Below are positions 43,249 to 50,880 of a stretch of DNA of 64,000 bases, in pieces. The translations under genes were made by a program, and so were the position numbers. The stretch is taken from NCBI RefSeq assembly GCF_002156965.1, contig NZ_CP021324.1, positions 1,066,681 to 1,130,680 of the forward strand, read 5' to 3'. This DNA comes from Candidatus Nitrosomarinus catalina (GTDB lineage: Archaea > Thermoproteota > Nitrososphaeria > Nitrososphaerales > Nitrosopumilaceae). The stretch's first letter is position 1; each line of letters opens with the position of its first letter. The notes beneath the pieces are model-generated. The model was not told where the DNA came from. It did not search any database and was given only the letters and a program-made list of their open reading frames with translations.

Positions 43249-44118
43249 ATGAGAATAGTTAGAGTAACAGACGGGACTAATGAGACATATGGTTTTGTTA
43301 AAGACGATAAAATAGCAATTAAAAGTGAAATTACAGAATTAACAGGCGTACCAATTCCCATTAATGTAAAAGATTTCTTGTTTGATGGGTGGTATGAGGA
43401 AATTAAGAATAAAACTAATGAATTAGAATATAGAGAAGATATTTCAAAATACAAATTATTAGCACCGATTCCAAATCCAAATAAAATAATCTGCTTAGCA
43501 TTCAATTATGTGGATCATGCAAAAGAACAAGGATTACAACCACCTGATGATCCAGCATTAGTAATAAAACCTAGAACAGCGTTAAATCATACAAAATCAG
43601 ACATTGTTTGTCCAGACTTTGTTACTCAACTAGATTATGAAATAGAATTAGCAGTAATTATTAGAAAAGATTGTAAAAATGTCAGTATTGAAAATGCTTC
43701 AGAAATGATCTTTGGTTATATGATTTTCAATGATGTTTCAGCAAGAGATATTCAAAATAAAGATAAACAATTTACAAGAGGAAAAGGATTTGATTCGTTT
43801 GCACCATGTGGACCATGGATAACAACAGCTGATGAAATACAAAATCCACAAAATCTAAAGATGGTTACGAAAGTCAATGGGGAGATTAGACAAAATTCCT
43901 CAACAAGTAATATGTTTATTAAAATTCCAGAAATAATTTCAAAAATTACTAAAGTAATGACATTGCAAAAAGGGGACATAATTTCAACAGGTACGCCTGC
44001 AGGCGTAATGCTAAACAAACCAAATGCAGTATACCTAAAAGATGGGGATCAAATTGAAATGGAAATTGAAGGTTTAGGAACACTAAACAATACGATTAAA
44101 GTCATTAAATCAAATTAA
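43249..44118 (+). CDS. fumarylacetoacetate hydrolase family protein
   Basis: A 289-residue FAH-fold enzyme: IICLAFNYVDHAKEQGLQPP near 80-99, FVTQLDYEIELAVIIRKD with metal-binding Glu near 124-141, GYMIFNDVSARDIQ near 160, FTRGKGFDSFAPCGPWI near 177 and GDIISTGTPAGV near 245. Family members hydrolyse or decarboxylate 2-oxo acids (for instance acylpyruvases or oxaloacetate decarboxylases). The substrate cannot be told from sequence. It follows gltX closely. Confidence 0.88.
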   Translation: MRIVRVTDGTNETYGFVKDDKIAIKSEITELTGVPIPINVKDFLFDGWYEEIKNKTNELEYREDISKYKLLAPIPNPNKIICLAFNYVDHAKEQGLQPPDDPALVIKPRTALNHTKSDIVCPDFVTQLDYEIELAVIIRKDCKNVSIENASEMIFGYMIFNDVSARDIQNKDKQFTRGKGFDSFAPCGPWITTADEIQNPQNLKMVTKVNGEIRQNSSTSNMFIKIPEIISKITKVMTLQKGDIISTGTPAGVMLNKPNAVYLKDGDQIEMEIEGLGTLNNTIKVIKSN

Positions 44119-44894
44119 TGTAAAGATTTTTTCATTAAATAAAACGATATTTTGTAGTCTAAAGCATCAAAAAATTCTAATTTTTTATTAGTCAAAATTT
44201 GAATTCGTTCATAATTATTTTCAAATGCAAAATTTTGTAGATAAAACAAAACATTAGATAAAGTATCAAATGAGCCTGAAGATAGTGTAACAATTAGCGT
44301 ATTATCAATATGTTTGTAATTTCCAATTATTGCAGTAGTTTTTTTTCCATTTAGATTAGATTGAATAATTTTATTTTGAGAAGATAGATCAGTCAAAATT
44401 TGTTTAGTAGTTTTAATCCATCTCCATGAATCCACATAGAAAGTAAAAATTTCACTACCTACAGATTTTTCAAATTCAATTTTAAAATTTGAATTTTTTT
44501 TAGGGTTTAATGAATAATAATTCCATGTTTCAAGAGTATCATAATTTAATGAAGTAGCCATAGAAATTGAATTTTTATTTTCAGTATCTATCAACATGTA
44601 AGAAAATAATTTTTGATGTTTTTTCCCAATTGATTCTGCATAAGTTACAAGTTTGGATGCAATCATTTCTCTGCGATGTTTGGGATCTATACGAATACCC
44701 TCTATCCATATCTGATTTTCAGAATAAAATGCATGGCATATTCCAACTGGAGATTTTTTTTCAAATAAAAATAAATTTCCTTCATCAATCCAAGAGGACC
44801 AAACTTTTTCGATATAATCACCCCAAGAAAATGTATTTTTACAAAATTTTAATACAGAACTTTTATCAGAAATATTTGCTTCTCTAATTTGCAT
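44115..44894 (-). CDS. GNAT family acetyltransferase
   Basis: About 259 residues from the ATG at 44894 (MQIREANISDKSSVLKF). The GNAT acetyl-CoA region is visible as IWIEGIRIDPKHRREMIASK followed by LVTYAESIGKKHQKLFSYML and DTENKNSISMATSLNYDTLE. The C-terminal half may be a second, degenerate GNAT unit (ILTNKKLEFFDALDYKISFY). The substrate is unknown. It converges with the FAH gene (4-nt overlap) and diverges from the Rieske gene. Confidence 0.75.
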   Translation of the reverse strand: MQIREANISDKSSVLKFCKNTFSWGDYIEKVWSSWIDEGNLFLFEKKSPVGICHAFYSENQIWIEGIRIDPKHRREMIASKLVTYAESIGKKHQKLFSYMLIDTENKNSISMATSLNYDTLETWNYYSLNPKKNSNFKIEFEKSVGSEIFTFYVDSWRWIKTTKQILTDLSSQNKIIQSNLNGKKTTAIIGNYKHIDNTLIVTLSSGSFDTLSNVLFYLQNFAFENNYERIQILTNKKLEFFDALDYKISFYLMKKSLH

Positions 44895-44933
44895 ATACGA
44901 AAAAATATTAAGAATAATCAAATAAAAAGGCTC

Positions 44934-45242
44934 ATGGGAAAAATAATTGCAGGAAAGACATCAGACATACCTCCTGGAAAAATGATAAAAGTTTCAATAG
45001 ATGGTAGAGACATCTTAGTAGCAAATATCGATGGCAAATATTTTGCTACAGATGATTCATGTACTCATTCAGGTTCTAGTTTATCAGAAGGAAAATTAGA
45101 CGGATGTGTAATTACGTGTGGATGGCATGCAGCAGAATTTGATTGTAAAGATGGTAAATTTTTAAAATTTCCAATGAAATTAAGAGATTTGACATCATAT
45201 AGTGTAGTAGTCGAATCTGATAGTGTATTTGTAGAGCTATAA
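44934..45242 (+). CDS. Rieske-type [2Fe-2S] ferredoxin
   Basis: A 102-residue soluble Rieske protein from the ATG at 44934. Cluster ligands are in CTHSGSSLSEG (Cys and His) and CGWHAAEFDCKDGKF (Cys and His). It resembles NirD or the ferredoxin subunits of ring-hydroxylating oxygenases. No oxygenase or nitrite-reductase partner is next to it. It is likely a general electron carrier. Confidence 0.9.
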   Translation: MGKIIAGKTSDIPPGKMIKVSIDGRDILVANIDGKYFATDDSCTHSGSSLSEGKLDGCVITCGWHAAEFDCKDGKFLKFPMKLRDLTSYSVVVESDSVFVEL

Positions 45243-45277
45243 CTATATGTGCTAATTTTTAAGAAAATATGTTAAAG

Positions 45278-45547
45278 ATGGCAGACGAAACTCAAAATAA
45301 ACAGGCAATGAAAGAGGCTATCGATACATTAAACCTAATAATTTCAACAAATTCAACTCCAAAAACAATAAAGAAGTCAATTACTGATCTTGTTACAGAT
45401 TTAGTTAAAGAAGAATATTCATTATCAGTTAGAGCTGCAAATACAATCAGTCTATTAGATGATGTTACACAAGATCCAAACATGCCATCGTATGTAAGGA
45501 CTCAATTATGGCAAGCCGTATCAAAATTAGAAAGCATAAGAGAATAA
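45278..45547 (+). CDS. UPF0147 family protein
   Basis: An 89-residue, all-helical acidic protein from the ATG at 45278 (MADETQNKQAMKEAIDTLNL). The pattern TPKTIKKSITDLVTDL, SLSVRAANTISLLDDVTQDP, NMPSYVRTQLWQAVSKLE matches the archaeal UPF0147 family, whose function is unknown. It stands alone. Confidence 0.85.
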   Translation: MADETQNKQAMKEAIDTLNLIISTNSTPKTIKKSITDLVTDLVKEEYSLSVRAANTISLLDDVTQDPNMPSYVRTQLWQAVSKLESIRE

Positions 45548-45572
45548 ATTCTTGTTTGAATCAGTATAGTTA

Positions 45573-46331
45573 TTGAAGTTTGAAGAATATTTAGACACAC
45601 TTCCAAAAAATGTTCTTAGTGGAGAAGATGTTCAATTACCTGAAAAAACATTCAGAGAAATTTTCAAATTTGCTGCACTGGGAAAAGAAGATACATTTTA
45701 CCACCTAGGTTGTCATGATGAAAAAGGAATAGAAATAGCAAATAAAGAATTCAATGTTAAAAAAGCAATAGGTATCGACAATAATCCTGAAAAAATCAAA
45801 AATGGAAAAAATAACATTAATGAAAAAAAGATTGATGTAGAATTAATTTATCAAAACATACAAGAAACAGATTTGTCAGATGCAACTGTAATATTATTTT
45901 GGTTTACAGATGAAGAAATAATTAATGAGATGACCCAAAAATTTAAAGAATTAAAACCAGAAACAAAAATAATTACAATCTGGGGACCACTACCAAATTA
46001 TCTTCCTGACAAAGTAAATTTTCCATATATAATAAATAAAATACCATTTGAAAAAGCAAAAAATTTGCAGGAGCAATTATTAGCAGTTTTTGGAGTTAAG
46101 TGTATAGATTTTGTAACAGCATGGGAATTTGCAGAAAGATACACTAAATCCATGTCAGGTTCAGAAATAAAAAACGATAGATTTCTTACAATTCTTCAAA
46201 CACTGATTATTTGGATTAATGCTAAAGAGTTAGGTGTAACATGTACTGAAGAAATACCAGAATCAATTAGAACGTATATTGGAATAATGAAAATGCATTT
46301 TGATATTGATTTTGAGTATTTACTAAAATAA
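45573..46331 (+). CDS. methyltransferase-like protein with altered SAM motif
   Basis: A 252-residue protein starting at TTG. The order FYHLGCHDEKGIEIANKEF (about 43-61), KAIGIDNNPEKIKNGKNNI (about 64-82) and VILFWFTDEEIINEM follows a class I methyltransferase core. However, motif I reads HLGCHDEKG rather than a Gly-rich GxGxG loop. The remaining C-terminal 110 residues are helical with no known features. It could be a distant methyltransferase or an inactive relative. Confidence 0.6.
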   Translation: MKFEEYLDTLPKNVLSGEDVQLPEKTFREIFKFAALGKEDTFYHLGCHDEKGIEIANKEFNVKKAIGIDNNPEKIKNGKNNINEKKIDVELIYQNIQETDLSDATVILFWFTDEEIINEMTQKFKELKPETKIITIWGPLPNYLPDKVNFPYIINKIPFEKAKNLQEQLLAVFGVKCIDFVTAWEFAERYTKSMSGSEIKNDRFLTILQTLIIWINAKELGVTCTEEIPESIRTYIGIMKMHFDIDFEYLLK

Positions 46332-46371
46332 TGAGTGTAAGCCTTTTATTTTGTATGTCCATGAAAAAATT

Positions 46372-46719
46372 ATGGAAAGCAGACTAAACATCAATGTATC
46401 TGCAATAGATTACGACAAAACAAGTAAAGCATTAACACAACAACTTAGATTTTTAGAAGAAATGGTTCACGGGGAAGATGACTTTGTTATGACAGATTCA
46501 GAATTTGCATTTGGATGGCATTTTTTTGTACTTAGTGTGAATAGGACATTGATTCAAAAATTGGAATCAATGATGGGTGATGACTTTGGAAAATTGAAAG
46601 GTAAAACAACAGATAAAAAATTTCTTACATGGCTAACAAATAAAGTTGAAAAGAAATCACCTAGATTCAAAGTTGCCATTAAAGAAGAGATGGAATCAAG
46701 TAAGTTCGGAATATTTTAA
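46372..46719 (+). CDS. small conserved-looking hypothetical protein
   Basis: A 115-residue protein from the ATG at 46372 (MESRLNINVSAIDY). It is helical, with an aromatic segment (SEFAFGWHFFVLSVNRTLIQ) and a basic C-terminus (VEKKSPRFKVAIKEEMESSK). No signal or membrane span, and no recognised family. It ends just before tRNA-His. Confidence 0.6.
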   Translation: MESRLNINVSAIDYDKTSKALTQQLRFLEEMVHGEDDFVMTDSEFAFGWHFFVLSVNRTLIQKLESMMGDDFGKLKGKTTDKKFLTWLTNKVEKKSPRFKVAIKEEMESSKFGIF

Positions 46720-46730
46720 AATAAACAGAG

Positions 46731-46803
46731 GGCCCTCGAGGGGAATCGAACTCCTGTCCGAGGATCCACAATCCTCTATACTAACCACTGTACTACGAGG
46801 GCC
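46731..46803 (-). tRNA. tRNA-His (GTG)
   Basis: The acceptor GCCCTCG pairs with CGAGGGC. An encoded extra G at -1 faces C73, the identity element of tRNA-His. Anticodon stem GAGGA/TCCTC encloses TTGTGGA, so the anticodon is GTG. CCA is not encoded. The T stem (AGGAG/CCCCT) has one A-C mismatch at 52-62. Confidence 0.95.
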
Positions 46804-46966
46804 ACAAAAAAATTAATTTTTTCATCCTGTAATAATCTTTAAGATTGAATGAAGGTAAGAACAATCAAGAATTAATAAAAAATTAGGCTCAAATTGGAAT
46901 AAAATATTATTTGTGAATAAGAAATAACGATCGCTTTAAATTTGAAGAATCTGGGTATTTTTCACC

Positions 46967-47989
46967 ATGAGACGAGGATTCATCACTAACAGGTTACGTT
47001 CAGGAAAAAAATCATTAGCAATGCCTATAGAAAAAAAAATTGAAAAAATCCAAGGTAATGGATTCACATGGATAGATTTACAAAATCCAGATAGAGATGA
47101 TGTTGAAAAATTAGCTCCAAATTACAACTTTAATGAATTAAACATCGAAGATTGTATGACAAAATTTGAACTTCCAAAACTTGATAGTTATGATGATCAT
47201 TTCTTTGTAATTTTACAATTTCCACCACTTGCACGAAAAATTGGAATTTCAAAAAATAGTCAATTATCCATATTTGTTGGAAAAGATTTTCTAGTAACTG
47301 TACATCAAGGAGATCTCAAACCATTAGTACAATTAGTACAAACATGTGTTTTAGATTCTGATAAAGAATTAAAAAATAGATTAGTAGGTGAGTCATCTGG
47401 AGATTTACTTCATGAAATTATAGATGCTTTAGTAGATGATCTTTTACACACATCAAGAAAAATTATTGCAAATTTAGATGAAATGGAGGATAATGTGTTT
47501 GATGAATCAAAACCAGTTGCCAGAAGTATTGCTTTACTTAGAAGGGAAATTAACAGATTAAGAAGAATATCAGTACCGCTAAAGAGATTTGTATTAGAAA
47601 TTGCAAAAAATGTTAAAAGATTTTCAGATAATTCAGATGACGAGCTTGGCCTATATTTTGATGATGTAATTGATCACATTGACAAAGTAATTGAAACATT
47701 AGAGGAATCAAGGGAAACAATGGAAATTTACAAAGATACAGACTTTGTATTAAGTAATGAAAAAACAAACAAAGTTTTAGCTGTCTTAACAATGATTTTC
47801 ACATTAGCCATTCCATCAACAGTGATTGGAACATTTTATGGAATGAATGTGAATCTACCAGGAGGAATAGGAGAAAATGCAATGATTTTAGGGCCATTTA
47901 CTACGTTCATAGTCGTAATTCTTGCATCTGCAATACCTGCAATCTTGATGTTCATTTATTTCAAAAAATTAGGTTGGATTAGTAGTTAG
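46967..47989 (+). CDS. corA: CorA family magnesium/cobalt transporter
   Basis: A 340-residue channel-type transporter. A large cytosolic N-terminal domain (about 1-280) with long helices is followed by two C-terminal membrane helices. The selectivity motif is YGMNVNLPGG. The final helix IILASAIPAILMFIYF ends with a basic patch. The CorA family imports Mg2+ and sometimes Co2+ or Ni2+. Length is typical. Confidence 0.93.
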   Translation: MRRGFITNRLRSGKKSLAMPIEKKIEKIQGNGFTWIDLQNPDRDDVEKLAPNYNFNELNIEDCMTKFELPKLDSYDDHFFVILQFPPLARKIGISKNSQLSIFVGKDFLVTVHQGDLKPLVQLVQTCVLDSDKELKNRLVGESSGDLLHEIIDALVDDLLHTSRKIIANLDEMEDNVFDESKPVARSIALLRREINRLRRISVPLKRFVLEIAKNVKRFSDNSDDELGLYFDDVIDHIDKVIETLEESRETMEIYKDTDFVLSNEKTNKVLAVLTMIFTLAIPSTVIGTFYGMNVNLPGGIGENAMILGPFTTFIVVILASAIPAILMFIYFKKLGWISS

Positions 47990-48000
47990 TAAAACAAATT

Positions 48001-48783
48001 CTAAATTTTTTCATGAAGATTTATTTCAATTTTTGTTAAGGAACGACTCAAATTATCAGGAATTAGAATTAATAATCCAGAGTTTCCAGATATATTTTCA
48101 CAAATTCCACTAAAACTGGTATAACTTTTTCCAAAACAACTATCATTTGTATAAAAATTAAATTTTTTAGATTTTAAATAATTGTCAAATTGTTTTTTGG
48201 AGTCAACAAAATATACATCAAACCAAGTATTTCGATCATCAATAGAAATAGAATATTCGTAAGATGTAATTTTTTTATCAGAACAAATTGGAATGAATTG
48301 AGCATAGTAATTTGATTCAACTGAGTTAACAGTTTTAACATTAGGTATAATTGAAACATAAGTGTCAGTATTAAGTTCAGAACCTTGAATTAATTCAATT
48401 TGAGTTCTAACTGAATCAATTGCATAACGATATGTCATAGGTTTCCAACTTGAATTACAATCACTGAATTGATGTTTTAATTCAACATAACCTCGATTAT
48501 CTTGAAATTGCAAATTGTTAAAATTATAATTATCAAAATTAGAAACATTAGAAAAATCAGTAGAGTAAACATGATCAGTAGGATTTGGATTAGACCAAAC
48601 ATTTGTTATTTCAAATAAAACATTTGCAGGAAAACTATTCCATTCTTCTTGAAAATGTACATAAATTGAATATTTGTTTATTTCTTGATCATAGGGAGAG
48701 GTAAATAGTAAATGTCCATAAAATCCATTCAAAAGAAGTACTGCAAATGCAATAGCAGGCAAAATAAGAAATATTTTCCTCAT
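48001..48783 (-). CDS. membrane-anchored or secreted hypothetical protein
   Basis: A 260-residue protein with an N-terminal hydrophobic segment (IFLILPAIAFAVLLLNGFYG) acting as signal or anchor. The rest is extracytoplasmic, rich in Asn, Ser and aromatic residues, with a beta-sandwich pattern (YSIYVHFQEEWNSFPANVLF). There are five cysteines (for example at DCNSSW and DSCFGKSYTSFSGICEN) that could form disulfides. No PEFG signal. Convergent with corA. Family unknown. Confidence 0.65.
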   Translation of the reverse strand: MRKIFLILPAIAFAVLLLNGFYGHLLFTSPYDQEINKYSIYVHFQEEWNSFPANVLFEITNVWSNPNPTDHVYSTDFSNVSNFDNYNFNNLQFQDNRGYVELKHQFSDCNSSWKPMTYRYAIDSVRTQIELIQGSELNTDTYVSIIPNVKTVNSVESNYYAQFIPICSDKKITSYEYSISIDDRNTWFDVYFVDSKKQFDNYLKSKKFNFYTNDSCFGKSYTSFSGICENISGNSGLLILIPDNLSRSLTKIEINLHEKI

Positions 48784-48938
48784 GTTATTTTATTAAATTA
48801 AGATAATTTTACAGTAATGATACAAATCAAAAAGCAGAAGTTTAATGTATCATAATAAAATGAAATTATGATATATTGTTTTTATGAGGAAAATATAGAC
48901 ATATCTTATAAAAGCCCGTAGATGATTTTAGTAAAAAC

Positions 48939-49199
48939 ATGGTTAAAGTAAAAGTTAGAACAGGTAGAGGTACCGGAACTATAGAAGTTGATGTAGGCGA
49001 TCTCAAATTCTCAGGTGAAGAATTTAAAAAAATTCAAGCTGAAAGAAAGAAAGCTGCAGGTAACAGAACAGTCTCAACAGGTAGAGGTACTGGTAGAAGA
49101 AAACTTTCAGACACCCCAGAGCCAAAAGAAAGACCTTCAACAAAAGGTAGTACAAGAAGTACTAGCAGAGGAACTGGTTCAAGAAAAGGTACAACATAA
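48939..49199 (+). CDS. small basic Arg-Gly-Thr-rich protein
   Basis: An 86-residue protein with a folded-looking first half (VKVKVRTGRGTGTIEVDVGD) and a disordered basic second half with repeated GRGTG/SRGTG units (VSTGRGTGRRKL, TSRGTGSRKGTT). Such tails bind nucleic acids in other proteins. No family known to me. It is preceded by a long AT-rich spacer. Confidence 0.6.
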   Translation: MVKVKVRTGRGTGTIEVDVGDLKFSGEEFKKIQAERKKAAGNRTVSTGRGTGRRKLSDTPEPKERPSTKGSTRSTSRGTGSRKGTT

Positions 49200-49243
49200 A
49201 CTCCTTTTTGGATTTTATTTTTCTTATATTTTTCTATTATTGA

Positions 49244-49909
49244 TCAGATTTTAGCATCTGGATTTTTTTGTTTTAATTTTTCCCAATCTGCAAGGAAGTT
49301 ATCTAAACCAATTTTTGTCAAAGGATGTTGAAGCATTTTATCTAAGACACCTGGAGGTAACGTAACAACATCTGCACCAATTTTTGCTGCATCAATTACA
49401 TGTAATGGATGACGAACACTGGCAACAAGAATTTGTGTTTCAAAAGTATAATTTGAAAAAATTTCTTTAATTTCTTTAATCAAATTCATTCCGTCTTGAC
49501 CTATATCGTCTAATCTTCCAATAAATGGACTAACATATTTTGCACCAGATTTTGCTGCAAGTAAAGCCTGATTTGCAGAAAATATCAAAGTGACATTTAC
49601 AGGAATTCCCTGTGATGAAAAAGATTTACATGCTTTTAGTCCATCAGGAGTCATTGGAACTTTAACAACAACATTATCACCATATTCACGAAGACGTTTA
49701 CCTTCTTCAAGCATTCCAGAATAATCAGTACTAACAACTTCTAAACTAACATCGCCTTGAATAATTTTTGTAATTTCTTCCATTGCGTCTTTAGGGTTAC
49801 CACCTTCTTTTGACATTAAAGAAGGATTAGTTGTAATTCCGTCTAACAAACCCATATCATTGAATTTTTTTATGGATTCCAAATTAGCAGTATCAAGAAA
49901 AATTTTCAT
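49244..49909 (-). CDS. tal: transaldolase (short TalC/FSA-like type)
   Basis: A 221-residue alpha/beta-barrel aldolase: KIFLDTANLESIKKF, GITTNPSLMSKEGGNP near 25-40, VVVKVPMTPDGLKA with the Schiff-base Lys near 82, VTLIFSANQALLAAKSGA and ASVRHPLHVIDAAKIGADVVTLPP. It transfers dihydroxyacetone units between sugar phosphates in the non-oxidative pentose phosphate pathway; the short type can also act as fructose-6-phosphate aldolase. It overlaps the transketolase C-subunit gene by 4 nt. Confidence 0.93.
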   Translation of the reverse strand: MKIFLDTANLESIKKFNDMGLLDGITTNPSLMSKEGGNPKDAMEEITKIIQGDVSLEVVSTDYSGMLEEGKRLREYGDNVVVKVPMTPDGLKACKSFSSQGIPVNVTLIFSANQALLAAKSGAKYVSPFIGRLDDIGQDGMNLIKEIKEIFSNYTFETQILVASVRHPLHVIDAAKIGADVVTLPPGVLDKMLQHPLTKIGLDNFLADWEKLKQKNPDAKI

Positions 49910-50880
49910 ATTTTTTTACTCCTTAATTCTTTAGCTTGTTTTGCCATATTAAAAGATGTAATCCCATGCTTTTCTAAAAGTAATGGAATTTCAGCATCAC
50001 GTGCAGATTCACCAAACATGTCCTGGGCTCCAATTCTTTTAATTGGAACAGGATAAGATTCAGAAACAGATTCTGCCACTGCTGAACCCATTCCACCAAG
50101 AATATTATGTTCTTCAGTTGTAACTATACATCCAGTTTCTCTTGCGGCCTTTTCCAAAATTTCCCCATCAATAGGCTTGATTGAAAACATATCTAAAACT
50201 CGACAAGAAATTCCATCTTCTTGTAACATCTCAGCAGCTTCTAATGCCATTCTAACAGTTATTCCACATGCAGCAATTGTACAATCAGAACCATCTCTAA
50301 CAGTTATTCCTTTACCAATTTTGAATTCTTGTGATTCTGAATGAACTAAAGGGGTTTTTGATCTTGCCATTCTCATGTAAAATGGTCCATATTCAGATGC
50401 CATCAAATTAGTTAATTTTGAAACAGCAATTGTATCAGCAGGAATAAAAACACGAAAGTTTGGAATAACCCTCATTATTGCAATGTCTTCAATTTGTTGA
50501 TGTGACCCTCCATCAGGTCCAACAGACAAACCCCCATGTGATGTAACCAATTTTACATTAAGTCCTTTTTTTCCTGGAGGTGAAGGATATGCAATGTTAT
50601 TTCTAATTTGATCAACAGCCCTTCCAGGTAAAAAAATTGCATAAGTACTTGCAAAAGAAACTTTTCCAGATACAGCCAATCCTGCGGACATTGTAACTAA
50701 ATTTGCTTCAGCAATACCAACATTGAAAAATCTATCAGGAAATTGTTTTCCAAATCCAGAAGTTTTTAATGAATCAGTTGTATCAGCTCCTAAAACAACA
50801 ACATTTGAATTTTCATGTCCAACTTGAATTAATGACTTTGAGTATTCTGAACGCATGTCAGTCATTATGGGGTCATTCAT
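49906..50880 (-). CDS. transketolase, C-terminal subunit
   Basis: Archaeal transketolases are often split; this 324-residue part has the pyrimidine-binding domain and C-terminal domain. Visible pieces are NVVVLGADTTDSLKTSGFGK, FFNVGIAEANLVTMSAGLAVSG (with the catalytic Glu of IAE), SHGGLSVGPDGGSHQQIED and VTTEEHNILGGMGSAVAE. It overlaps the upstream fused subunit by 4 nt (ATGA), so the two chains are made together. Confidence 0.94.
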   Translation of the reverse strand: MNDPIMTDMRSEYSKSLIQVGHENSNVVVLGADTTDSLKTSGFGKQFPDRFFNVGIAEANLVTMSAGLAVSGKVSFASTYAIFLPGRAVDQIRNNIAYPSPPGKKGLNVKLVTSHGGLSVGPDGGSHQQIEDIAIMRVIPNFRVFIPADTIAVSKLTNLMASEYGPFYMRMARSKTPLVHSESQEFKIGKGITVRDGSDCTIAACGITVRMALEAAEMLQEDGISCRVLDMFSIKPIDGEILEKAARETGCIVTTEEHNILGGMGSAVAESVSESYPVPIKRIGAQDMFGESARDAEIPLLLEKHGITSFNMAKQAKELRSKKI

